From CAZECE01 sp964510525 (GTDB lineage Bacteria > Pseudomonadota > Gammaproteobacteria > Pseudomonadales > JANQJO01), in NCBI GenBank assembly GCA_964510525.1, contig CAZECE010000055.1, positions 1 to 32,069 of the forward strand: 32,069 nt of DNA, in the 5' to 3' direction. The notes under the pieces were generated by a model. That model saw only the letters and a program-made list of their open reading frames with translations, was not told the DNA's origin and did not search any database. A program made the position numbers and the translations under genes. Positions 7,729 through 15,724 of this stretch are shown in pieces; within the stretch, counting starts at the first letter, position 1, and each line of letters opens with the position of its first letter.

Positions 7729-9745
7729 TACACGACAACACCTCAAGCGCTGGGGGTTCTTGCTCGGCCTGATCCCCTGCGCGCTGTTTATTTTTATTGC
7801 CTTTAACACGACGGACACTCGCACGTCGCAATCCACGCTGCAATCCTCACTACAGTCCAGGTCGCAGCCCAAAGCAGGGATTTCAGACAACAACTCTATC
7901 CCTTCCAATACGGCATCAGATCCCATCCAACACATTGCTTGGCCCTTTGCTCAAACCCAACTGTACCAAATCGAAAGCCAAGCAGAAATGCGACTTGCGG
8001 GTATGAGCTCTCAACCTGCAACAATCAACCCACAGGTCTCAGGCACCTCTCAGGTCTCAGGCACCTCTCAGGGCTCAGGCACCTCTCAGGTCTCAGGAAC
8101 ATCCCAAGCGCAAAGCGTGCACACCCAGTTGACTGGAAAGCTCCTAGTGAAACCGCTCGAGATCAAAAACGTGGCTGATCAAGTCGCTCATGTGATTGGG
8201 ATGAAGCTCCTAGAAGCGTCGCTTATGATCGGAGCCCATCAGGATTTAGAAGCCTCCCAAGCACTCGCCCATCCATTCCGAGTGACCTTTATCAACGGTG
8301 GGCTACCAGAAACATTCGAGTTCCCGATCGAATTAGAGTCGGAAGACCGTGAGGTTCTCGAAAATTTGATTCGTACGTTCCAGGTTACGAACAGCCCAGA
8401 TGACGCGGACATGACTTGGCAGCACACAGAACCTCATGCATCCGGTACCTATCAAGCCAATTATACCCGCCTCTCACCCCGTACGCTCAACAAAGTAAAA
8501 TCCAACTTTCAAGCCACCGATGCGCATTCGATGATGGGCACTGCTGAGATTCAATCCGATGAGCGCATCGAGCTGACGGCGAACAGCAATTGGGTCTCAT
8601 CGATGACACTCACCGAATCCCTGATCTCCGGCGATACCAACGGCCCAGCACTGAAAGTACAAAGCCAGGCTTCCCTAACTTTAGTCGACACAAAGGTTTC
8701 AGATGGGGGGATCGATTGGTTCTTTACCGCCACCCAAGCCAAGCCCACATCGCCCGATGAAAACAAAGCCCTCAAACGGCTGTCTTTCGCTGAGGCCAAG
8801 CGCCGTTTATTAACCGAGCTGCCCATGCTCGATGCCGCCTCACAAGGCCGCAGCCAATTGATTCACACCATTCGGGATTTACTGCGCGCCGACAGCAAAA
8901 TGCCGGGCTTTTTGCTTGAGCAATTGAACGCTCAAAACTTTGCTGATCGAACCCGAGCGGACTTGTACCTTGCCTTGGAACTGGCCTCTACCGATGCCGC
9001 TCAAGCGGCTTTAAGTGACGTGATGCAAAACGCAGATCCGCATAACAGTGAGTGGGATATCAAAGATCAACTCAGAGCCACCGTTGCGTTAGCCGGCACC
9101 CAAAATCCCAGCCCCGCAACCATTGAAGCCCTGCAAGCCACCACCCAACACGAACACCCCCAAGTGGCCTCGACCGCCATATTGGCATTGGGCAGTGCCA
9201 GCAGCCAGCTTGGCAGCACCGAGGACACGAGCCAGCAAGCTAGAACAACAGCGATTAATCAGTCTTTATTAAGCGGTGTGATCTCAGCATCGAATCCTGA
9301 GCGTCGAGCTGACTACGTCTTTGCGATAGGTAATACCCGAGACCCCAACATGGCCAGTAACCTAACGGAATTTATTACCGACGCGGACGCCGAGGTCCGC
9401 CGAGCAGCCGCCCTCTCCTTGAGCCAAATCGGTGATGAGCGCAGTGCAGAGCGTTTGGTTGAGCAGTTTAAAACGGAATCGAGCGCTGATGTTCGTGGCG
9501 CCATTGCAAGATCATTGACGTCCTTACCCGACATTACATCCGATAAAATGGCATTAATCGCGAACACGATGAAAGTTGAAACTAACGAACGCGCCCGCTT
9601 CGAGATGGCCAACTTTGTGGCCTCACACTTACACGAGCACGTGGATTTTGAGCCGATCCTCAGAGAGCATGTGAGATCCGAGCCTTCGAAGCGTATTCGG
9701 GATACGCTGAATGAAGCCCTGGCAAAGCGTTCGCAATCTCAATAG
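7718..9745 (+). CDS. Membrane-anchored HEAT-repeat protein
   Basis: 675 aa from a TTG start at 7718 inside the end of the lipoprotein gene. No in-frame ATG occurs until after residue 85, and a TTG start keeps the obvious membrane anchor WGFLLGLIPCALFIFIAF (residues 12-29). Then comes a Ser/Gln/Thr linker with an 18-bp tandem repeat coding QVSGTS. The middle (about 130-370) is beta-rich with WQHTEPHASGTYQANYTR, which reminds me of the N-terminal lipid-transport-like region of some bacterial HEAT proteins; this is only a recollection. Residues about 380-670 are helical HEAT-like repeats (ADAEVRRAAALSLSQIGDER and similar). It probably acts at the periplasmic face with the lipoprotein encoded upstream. 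Confidence 0.82.
   Translation: MSPNTRQHLKRWGFLLGLIPCALFIFIAFNTTDTRTSQSTLQSSLQSRSQPKAGISDNNSIPSNTASDPIQHIAWPFAQTQLYQIESQAEMRLAGMSSQPATINPQVSGTSQVSGTSQGSGTSQVSGTSQAQSVHTQLTGKLLVKPLEIKNVADQVAHVIGMKLLEASLMIGAHQDLEASQALAHPFRVTFINGGLPETFEFPIELESEDREVLENLIRTFQVTNSPDDADMTWQHTEPHASGTYQANYTRLSPRTLNKVKSNFQATDAHSMMGTAEIQSDERIELTANSNWVSSMTLTESLISGDTNGPALKVQSQASLTLVDTKVSDGGIDWFFTATQAKPTSPDENKALKRLSFAEAKRRLLTELPMLDAASQGRSQLIHTIRDLLRADSKMPGFLLEQLNAQNFADRTRADLYLALELASTDAAQAALSDVMQNADPHNSEWDIKDQLRATVALAGTQNPSPATIEALQATTQHEHPQVASTAILALGSASSQLGSTEDTSQQARTTAINQSLLSGVISASNPERRADYVFAIGNTRDPNMASNLTEFITDADAEVRRAAALSLSQIGDERSAERLVEQFKTESSADVRGAIARSLTSLPDITSDKMALIANTMKVETNERARFEMANFVASHLHEHVDFEPILREHVRSEPSKRIRDTLNEALAKRSQSQ
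8033..8104 (+). repeat. 18-bp tandem repeat, four copies
   Basis: CAGGTCTCAGGCACCTCT is repeated at 8033, 8051, 8069 (one change) and 8087 (three changes). In frame it codes QVSGTS, QVSGTS, QGSGTS, QVSGTS, forming a flexible linker after the membrane anchor of the HEAT protein. Repeat number can change without frameshift. Confidence 0.95.
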
Positions 9746-9773
9746 TTGCTTTTCTAGGTGTGCTTAATCAATG

Positions 9774-10382
9774 CTATTTTTCAGTGAGGGTGATGAGTAT
9801 TTTTTCTGAAAAGTGGCCGTTTAAATAGCGGATTTCGTTGATTATTAATTTCTTTCCTACACGTGAAATGTCATAAATAGATTCAATTAATGCACTCTGT
9901 CCTAAGGCGATTCTTCTTCTGAATTTTGCTACTCCCTTCGCGGTGCTCTTCTCAATACTTGCTGCTACCATGAGGCGGCTATCCAACAGGATATCGTGTT
10001 TTTCAAATCTTTTTATTTTCTTCTTAATCAAATATTTTTGAATGTTAAGAACCAAGGCACCATGCAAATTTTCGGAAATAGATACCTTGATTTCACTCGG
10101 CTCATTATGAATCCTTGTATTGTTCGACGAACCGATACAAGTGACTTGTTCCATCTCACCTTTCCAATCACCTTTTAAGTCCGCTATCAATTTTTTTAAA
10201 GTTCTCTCTTCAGTCGAACTCAAATCATGAGGTTCAAAACCATCAAAATAGACCTTCTCGCCTTTAGCAAGCAATTCCGGCGATTTTGAATTGCACTCAA
10301 CTGCGTTTAAGTAGGGGGATGCAAAAATGATAAAAAAAACCAACGAGCGTTGAAGACTTTTAATAATTTGAACAGCACTCAT
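9774..10382 (-). CDS. Exported hypothetical protein
   Basis: 202 aa. ATG 10382 is preceded by AAGGGG about ten bases upstream, a good ribosome site. Residues about 10-27 (SLQRSLVFFIIFASPYLNA) look like a signal peptide with cleavage near LNA-VE. The mature part has LKGDWKGEMEQVTCIG near residues 69-84, which resembles a small beta-barrel opening, and then alternating basic and hydrophobic strands. Two cysteines (about 30 and 82) could form a disulfide. Family not recognised. Convergent with the HEAT gene; 28 bp separate their stops. Confidence 0.7.
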   Translation of the reverse strand: MSAVQIIKSLQRSLVFFIIFASPYLNAVECNSKSPELLAKGEKVYFDGFEPHDLSSTEERTLKKLIADLKGDWKGEMEQVTCIGSSNNTRIHNEPSEIKVSISENLHGALVLNIQKYLIKKKIKRFEKHDILLDSRLMVAASIEKSTAKGVAKFRRRIALGQSALIESIYDISRVGKKLIINEIRYLNGHFSEKILITLTEK

Positions 10383-10670
10383 AAATTGTAACCCCTTTAT
10401 TCTTTATATTGTCAGAGTTTAAATTGGCTCAAAATTATACACAGGCCTTATGATTGATCAAGAGATTCTGATTATTATTTCAAACTCATTCAGAAAAACA
10501 AATCATCGAAGAGAAATAAACCGCTGAATGTATTAACTGACCACCTTTCAACAAACTCGAATCGATTATCAGGTGTAAAAGTTAGCTATTGATTAGCACT
10601 ATTCATTATCACACTTTACTCAGCGGGTGTTTACTATTTTTGTTCCCTTTTACCAAGGAATGGAATCTTC

Positions 10671-11396
10671 ATGGACAAGCCACCCGTAAAACACACTTTC
10701 TGTGCATTAGATAGCATGAGAGGCCTATTTGCCATCTATATCGTGCTTTTTCATCTAGCCGCATTCAGCGTTTTTATGGAACCTAAGAGCATGATGGGCT
10801 TTACAACCACCAGTTTCATCATCGCAAAAGGCTATGTTGGTGTTGAGTTCTTCTTTATGCTCAGCATCTTCGTATTTCTATATCACTATAAGGATACCAA
10901 CTTACTCACACCCGCTCGTTACCTGAGCTTCCAAACCAAACGCCTCAAGCGCATCTACCCACTGCATATTGTCATCTTACTTTTATTTGCCCCGATCAAT
11001 CTCCATCTGCTGCATAACTTTCCTCACGTCACCCATGCGGGTCTGGACTTAAAATACCTTATCGGACATCTTACGCTGACACACTCATGGGGCTGGTTAG
11101 ACCAAATCGGGTTTAATATTGTCGCTTGGTACCTTTCAATCCAATTTATGATTTATCTTATCTCACCATTCTTTTCTATTCTCTACAACCGAATGAAAAC
11201 ACTGATGGCCTTCAGCGCCATCGTACGCACTTTAATTGGTTTTCCAAACTTGGCAGACTGGGGCCAATGGAATGCGATAGCAGCACTTGGAGTTGTCGTC
11301 TTGAGTATCTTCTTACAAAGATGTATTGATGAGCCACTGCAGCGACTTTTTAAGACTCAAAAAAAATTGCCTCTACTTCAACCTACACCGGCTTAA
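10671..11396 (+). CDS. Acyltransferase-3 family protein, internally shortened
   Basis: 241 aa. It has the start of an OafA/acyltransferase-3 membrane enzyme, a family that moves acyl groups onto sugars or lipids. ALDSMRGLFAIYIVLFHL carries the conserved Arg (residue 17) and His (28), followed by GYVGVEFFFMLSIFVF. Further on, AWYLSIQFMIYLISP matches the usual WSLSVEwqfYLlfP, but Glu is Gln. Family members are usually about 330-380 aa. Here the sequence jumps from a region near residue 180 to a C-terminal-type helix ending in RCIDEPLQRLFK, so about 100 residues with several helices, including the SYxxYLxH region, are missing. This is likely an internal deletion, and activity is doubtful. Start ATG 10671, isolated gene. 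Confidence 0.75.
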   Translation: MDKPPVKHTFCALDSMRGLFAIYIVLFHLAAFSVFMEPKSMMGFTTTSFIIAKGYVGVEFFFMLSIFVFLYHYKDTNLLTPARYLSFQTKRLKRIYPLHIVILLLFAPINLHLLHNFPHVTHAGLDLKYLIGHLTLTHSWGWLDQIGFNIVAWYLSIQFMIYLISPFFSILYNRMKTLMAFSAIVRTLIGFPNLADWGQWNAIAALGVVVLSIFLQRCIDEPLQRLFKTQKKLPLLQPTPA

Positions 11397-11536
11397 AAAA
11401 GGGTTAAAAACCTTAGTGCATGAAACCCAACGGTTACAAAATTAAAGTTTGTTTTTTAAACAACCCCTGATAGTGTACGCACATCAAGTGTTTGACCAAA
11501 ACTCTTACTGACAACTCTAATTAACTGATAAATATT

Positions 11537-12439
11537 ATGGACACACAGCCTACCACTGCTTCACAAACACCAAACAACCGCGCCACTAAGAGCCAACTGA
11601 CGGCAAAGGACTTTAGTCAATTCCTCGCGACCTTCGTACCGTTAGCCAGTCACTTTCAACCAACGCCTAGCCATTTACAAAGTGGGGCCGCCTCTGAAAC
11701 CACTTTAAGAAGCGCACCCTTCAAAAGTCTCCTCATTCTTAGAGAAATTAACAAAGAAGCGAAAAATGCCGTATCAGAATACGCAGATTCTCCCATCATC
11801 CCAATCACAACGCAGATACACTTAAGTATTAAGGGTTTTGTTGATGGTCCTGGCATTGCCATCAAACACCTACTAACCGCACTGACTTCAGAAGAAAGAA
11901 CTGTAATAGAGAGTGCATTCAATCACATTGACAATGAAACCTTCATCTCACTGTTTAATGCAAAGAATTTTCCAGGCATCAAAAATATTTATGGAAATTT
12001 AAATGGTACCAATGTGAAATCGGAGCGTCACTTTTTTTCTCATTGGCGAACAGAAACTAAGAAAAGCATCGCTTATATAAATAAAGGCGCAGTTAAAAAA
12101 TTGAGTTTTTTAAAGTTAACGCCTCTGAGAAACTCACGTGAATTTCCAGAGCACTGCAACGTTTATTTATTTGGGAAGCTTAGCCAAGGTAGTGCTGACT
12201 CCAATAAACCCATGAAATTTGATGGTATTGTATCACTTCATAATTTCAGAAAAAGTTATGTTTTTGACTTTCCATTTACAAAGAAAGAAGGCTTTTCTGA
12301 AAAAGAGTTTACGTTAAAATTTTTGCTTGAAAACAGCACTGGTTCTCAAACGCATCGTGATTATTATGGAAACCGATCTCAAGAGAACAAGATTGAAGGA
12401 TCAAGCTTGCTTAAAGAGTTAGGCCTTGTTCGAAATTAA
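11537..12439 (+). CDS. Hypothetical protein, 300 aa, effector-like composition
   Basis: Not recognised. No signal peptide or membrane helix. The N-terminal 30 residues (MDTQPTTASQTPNNRATKSQ) are Thr/Gln/Asn-rich and probably disordered. Then comes a mixed alpha/beta body with GFVDGPGIAIKHLLTALTSE, a His/Trp-containing HFFSHWRTE segment, and beta-rich MKFDGIVSLHNF followed by FDFPFTKKEG. AT-rich codon use. ATG 11537 lacks a clear ribosome site. It stands alone, convergent with the SpoIIAA-like gene. The soluble body with a polar leader resembles the other orphans in this stretch. Confidence 0.68.
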   Translation: MDTQPTTASQTPNNRATKSQLTAKDFSQFLATFVPLASHFQPTPSHLQSGAASETTLRSAPFKSLLILREINKEAKNAVSEYADSPIIPITTQIHLSIKGFVDGPGIAIKHLLTALTSEERTVIESAFNHIDNETFISLFNAKNFPGIKNIYGNLNGTNVKSERHFFSHWRTETKKSIAYINKGAVKKLSFLKLTPLRNSREFPEHCNVYLFGKLSQGSADSNKPMKFDGIVSLHNFRKSYVFDFPFTKKEGFSEKEFTLKFLLENSTGSQTHRDYYGNRSQENKIEGSSLLKELGLVRN

Positions 12440-12457
12440 GCTCTACCCTTTGCAACC

Positions 12458-12820
12458 CTACTTACGTAAAAATTCAATCGCCTTGTCTTGTGCATCCAGC
12501 GGAAATGTTTCGATATCTATATTTCTAAATATTTTATCTTCTAATCTAGCAGCTACTTCAATCCATTTAGTATCGGTAACAACCGCTACTTTGGTAAAAC
12601 TGGATATTCCAACTTCGTACAAATACTTAATTTCATCGTAGATAGCCTTCAGATCAAAACCATCGAACGATTCTATTTTCTCTAGAACAACGACACGCCC
12701 ATGTTTTTCCACCTTCTCTCGAGCAAGATCAAAAATTTGAGCGGTTTCGTCTCTAGTAATTTTTCCAGAGATTACGAACCCAATACCATTTTCGATACCT
12801 GTATCCAATAATTTAATCAT
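12458..12820 (-). CDS. SpoIIAA-like (STAS-related) protein
   Basis: 120 aa, full length for the SpoIIAA-like family (STAS/CRAL-TRIO-like fold). Recognisable features are GFVISGKITRDE near residue 14, a strand GRVVVLEKIESFDGFDLKAI near residues 41-60, KVAVVTDTKWIEVAA near 77-91 and the typical ending FPLDAQDKAIEFLRK. Small cytoplasmic proteins of this family have no settled biochemical role; they are often linked with membranes or stress. Start ATG 12820; ATAGGAAATTAAAGG lies just upstream. Convergent with the 300-aa gene. Confidence 0.85.
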   Translation of the reverse strand: MIKLLDTGIENGIGFVISGKITRDETAQIFDLAREKVEKHGRVVVLEKIESFDGFDLKAIYDEIKYLYEVGISSFTKVAVVTDTKWIEVAARLEDKIFRNIDIETFPLDAQDKAIEFLRK

Positions 12821-13067
12821 CCTTTAATTTCCTATATTATTGTGTGAGTAAACGCCATCAGCCTATATTGCACTTTGAAAATCAGTACAACGCTTGGATC
12901 TACAGAATACTATTTTGATCGAGTGACTAACACCTAAAACTAGCCACAATACCCGTGATCAGGAACTTATTTCAGGAAGCTATATGCAACTATTAACCCC
13001 AAATAACAAAAAATCGGCGACTATTTAATATCAGCAAACGCCAACCATAATAAGTCAGGTAAGACAT

Positions 13068-14246
13068 ATGCACACATTGTCCAAGACATTAAATGATAGA
13101 CTTCAACAAAATCAAGCGTTCATCCGCAACGACTTTATTGACGATAATTCACCTCTAAAGAAGCTGTTAGAAAAAGAGGTTAAAACGCTACCCGTTATTC
13201 AATCTTTCATAGACCTGACAGATAGCCTTCTATTAAAGAAATCCAACAACCTACCCTCACTTGAACACCTATCCCTCATCACCGCAGCGTTTTTCCCTGA
13301 GCATTCAGAACCACAATCTTGGCAGCAACAAGCATACTCCGATCCCAATCAACTCCCTGAAGAGTGTTTTCTGTCAAAAAAAAATGCCCCCTTTTTATTA
13401 GGAAGATTTCTCACCGCGGCGAAAACACCTCAATTGCAATCTACCCAACGAGGCTTGATTGGTAAAGATGGTTGGTTTCTTGGAAAAAAAGGACACCTCA
13501 TTGGACTTTTTTACAAAGAAAACCTGCTCCCCAATACGGCTTTTATCCGTTTGGAAAAAGACACTATATCGTTACAAATTTTGTCTGCTGAGAACCCAAA
13601 TTTAGAACCCAAATTAAAGGTTATTCATCAAATACAACGCTTAAAAAACTCGTCAAACGGTCTTTTCAAAAAAGATTCAGGTCAGTGGGATATAGCTTTA
13701 TCAAGATTCACTGGGCCAGCTGTTAGAGAACTTTACAATACCGAAGGCCTCTTAACTCATAAAATTACGGGGACGTGGGGGAATATAAGCACTGGACGGT
13801 GGGGACTCACCGGTCAAGGAGTTTATGAATCCTACAATACCAATATCAATGACAATGGCGGTCATTTGACTAAAAGACTTACGGGGACATGGGGGAATAT
13901 AAGCCATGGACAGTGGGGGTTAACCGGCCAAGGAGTTAAGGAAGCCTACAATGCCAATGGCTTCTTAACTAAAAAAATCACAGGGACTTGGGGGAACCAA
14001 GGCAATGGGCAGTGGGGATTCACCGGTCGAGGACAGTATGAAGCCTACAATACCCATGGGAACTTAACCATTAAAAACACGGGGACTTATGTCGACGTAA
14101 ATAATGGGGAGTTTCGATTTAAACCAGATGCAATAGAATCCAACCCAGCACCTAGCGACTATTCCTCAAACAGTCACTCGAACTCCAAAAAACGATCCGC
14201 AGAAGATGCCAACCTCCGGAACGCTAATAATACCAGACGGCGGTAA
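13068..14246 (+). CDS. W/G-repeat protein with nuclear-localisation-like tail
   Basis: 392 aa; family not recognised. No signal peptide. Residues 1-220 are a soluble mixed domain containing LIGKDGWFLGKKGHLIGLFY near 128-147. Residues about 224-350 hold three full repeats and one partial repeat of 33-38 aa with the core TGTWGN-x(4)-G-x-WG-x-TG-x-G-x-x-E-x-Y. The tail is Ser/Asn-rich and ends with KKR, about 13 residues, then RRR, the pattern of a bipartite nuclear import signal. Start ATG 13068 follows AGGTAAG. A strong inverted repeat lies just after the stop. The beta-repeat plus NLS-like tail would suit a protein delivered into a eukaryotic cell, but secretion and target are unknown. Confidence 0.75.
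   Translation: MHTLSKTLNDRLQQNQAFIRNDFIDDNSPLKKLLEKEVKTLPVIQSFIDLTDSLLLKKSNNLPSLEHLSLITAAFFPEHSEPQSWQQQAYSDPNQLPEECFLSKKNAPFLLGRFLTAAKTPQLQSTQRGLIGKDGWFLGKKGHLIGLFYKENLLPNTAFIRLEKDTISLQILSAENPNLEPKLKVIHQIQRLKNSSNGLFKKDSGQWDIALSRFTGPAVRELYNTEGLLTHKITGTWGNISTGRWGLTGQGVYESYNTNINDNGGHLTKRLTGTWGNISHGQWGLTGQGVKEAYNANGFLTKKITGTWGNQGNGQWGFTGRGQYEAYNTHGNLTIKNTGTYVDVNNGEFRFKPDAIESNPAPSDYSSNSHSNSKKRSAEDANLRNANNTRRR
13737..14120 (+). repeat. In-frame imperfect repeats of about 100-115 bp
   Basis: Three full units and one partial, each with acggggac(g/a)tgggggaa-like DNA followed by gg-cagtgggg-ttcaccgg-caagga. They encode the TGTWGN...WGLTGQG repeats of the 392-aa protein. Conservation at the nucleotide level points to recent duplication. 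Confidence 0.88.
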
Positions 14247-14262
14247 CGTTCGATTCAGTTTC

Positions 14263-14291
14263 GGTATCAATTTTATGCCGAAATTGATACC
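14263..14291. terminator. Perfect stem-loop between convergent genes
   Basis: Arms GGTATCAATTT (14263-14273) and AAATTGATACC (14281-14291) are perfect complements around the 7-nt loop TATGCCG. The stem lies between the stop at 14246 (+) and the stop at 14311 (-), so it is well placed as a shared bidirectional terminator. There is no long T run, so strength is uncertain. Confidence 0.7.
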
Positions 14292-14310
14292 TTATGACTT
14301 TAATCTCATA

Positions 14311-15306
14311 TTAAACCGATAATTTTAAATAGGATGTAATCTCAAACCCGACCGGATCAATATCGCCGTTAAGCGTCCGCAGGGCATAGGCAAAAAGATC
14401 AGGATCCATATAGTTTCGAATCGGCTCACGATCAGAACCATCACCTTTTAACTTTATTCCGTACTGATGAATCGATTCTCCCTTTTTCAATGGTACTAGC
14501 TCAAGAGGCTCACTGACATCCCCTCCTACGGCGATTTGAATCGCCCGTTCAATATTAGACTCCTCATGCCCCCCTAAACGACCTGCCGAAACAATCCATA
14601 TCGGTATCAGAGGTGCACCATTGTCTTCATCGGGCCTCGGGATGGAAAGCCGACCGTAAAAATAAACAATCCCGCCAGTAGCCACAAATATAGCCGCAAG
14701 AAACGGCACCGGTGCCGTTGCGGTTGCAGCCGTATAAAGTGCAGCAACCGTTGCCCCGCCGGCCATTAAATCTTTACCTGCCTGTACGGCCTTATCATCA
14801 TCAGAGAGTGCGCCAGCCTGGTTTGCAATACCAAACTGATTTCCATTCATCCACAGATCAAGAATTTTTTGGGCACCATTGCGAGCTTGATTGGCAATAT
14901 TACCCACTTTACTGGCACTGCCCAGAAAGGCTTGCATACCTGTTGTTGCCAACTTCGACTCAGAGTCTGACATACGCGCCAACTGATCAATAAATCCAGA
15001 AGCCGCAAAAATGCTGGTAAGCTGTGCAAGCTTATCCATACTTTTAAAAAGTTCCACCAAGGGCTTATCAAACCCATCCTCAAGAATTACCTTAACATAG
15101 GCTTCTAACTCACCATTCTCATAGGCAAGCTCGGCCATCAGATCGAAAACGGATTTGATTCGCATCAATAACACATGATCTTCGCTGGTCACGGCGAGCG
15201 TTTTAGAAGACGCATATTTGATGGTTGATACCATTCTTCCACTTTTTTTTGGCACAATCGTTTTAGGCTTCGCAAGTGATCTAGCCGTATTTTTTACCAA
15301 ATCCAT
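14311..15306 (-). CDS. Hypothetical protein with hydrophobic hairpin
   Basis: 331 aa; not recognised. ATG 15306 with AAGGAA ten bases upstream. The N-terminal 40 residues are Lys/Ser/Thr-rich (LAKPKTIVPKKSGR). Residues 45-165 are predicted helical. Residues about 183-217 form a long hydrophobic segment rich in Ala/Thr/Gly (GGATVAALYTAATATAPVPF then LAAIFVATGGIVYFYG), able to make one or two membrane passes. The C-terminal third is soluble and polar (KKGESIHQYGIKLKGDGSD). A toxin or translocated membrane-inserting protein is possible, but no motif proves it. Convergent with the W/G-repeat gene and sharing its terminator. Confidence 0.68.
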   Translation of the reverse strand: MDLVKNTARSLAKPKTIVPKKSGRMVSTIKYASSKTLAVTSEDHVLLMRIKSVFDLMAELAYENGELEAYVKVILEDGFDKPLVELFKSMDKLAQLTSIFAASGFIDQLARMSDSESKLATTGMQAFLGSASKVGNIANQARNGAQKILDLWMNGNQFGIANQAGALSDDDKAVQAGKDLMAGGATVAALYTAATATAPVPFLAAIFVATGGIVYFYGRLSIPRPDEDNGAPLIPIWIVSAGRLGGHEESNIERAIQIAVGGDVSEPLELVPLKKGESIHQYGIKLKGDGSDREPIRNYMDPDLFAYALRTLNGDIDPVGFEITSYLKLSV

Positions 15307-15724
15307 CTGATTAATTCCTTTTTAATTTCTAAATTGAAAGTGACGGTACTCAAGACGATACCCAATAAGAGGCACTAAAATGCATCTTTTAATGCAGTAA
15401 ACGAGAGAATAGCAGGACATCAAAAAAACAAAAATGTGAATAATACCTAAAATTGCTTCATCTCAACGATTCTATAAGTAGATCTTTGCATAGACCGGAA
15501 AGCCAAAAAAGCCAAACACGCTGAGTACTGCATCACGCATACCCGTCAGGATCGGCAAAAGATTAACGCAACCTTTATAACTGACCATAACCACTTCAAA
15601 ACTCTCCCCATCTATGATATTTTCTTGAGATTTAAATTACCGAAATACCAACGCTGTCTATTTTTTTCGTACACAGCATTCGACTCCACATTAACATTAG
15701 AAGTCTCAACAAGAGAACATTTTT
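15307..15724. other. 418-bp gap with one possible small ORF
   Basis: Region between the divergent 331-aa and 385-aa genes. It should hold both promoters, but no clear -35/-10 pair is evident by eye. It is AT-rich apart from a more G+C-rich patch at about 15480-15600 that contains a small minus-strand reading frame, described separately. Confidence 0.5.
15472..15588 (-). CDS. Possible small hydrophobic ORF or gene remnant
   Basis: 38 codons from ATG 15588 (GTG 15594 is an alternative, with GGAG about eight bases before it). The product contains MVSYKGCVNLLPILTGMRDA and then VLSVFGFFGFPVYAKIYL, strongly hydrophobic in its second half. The composition is richer in G+C than the flanks, which suggests either a true small membrane peptide or the tail of a degraded gene. 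No homologue is recognised. Confidence 0.3.
   Translation of the reverse strand: MVSYKGCVNLLPILTGMRDAVLSVFGFFGFPVYAKIYL

Noticed and set aside
7339..7935. A 198-codon minus-strand frame across the lipoprotein/HEAT overlap
   Set aside because: It crosses two well-supported genes on the + strand and is explained by their G+C-rich codon pattern.
11440..11475. ttgttttttaaacaa as a terminator after the acyltransferase
   Set aside because: The stem is short and A/T only, so it would be too weak to support a terminator call.
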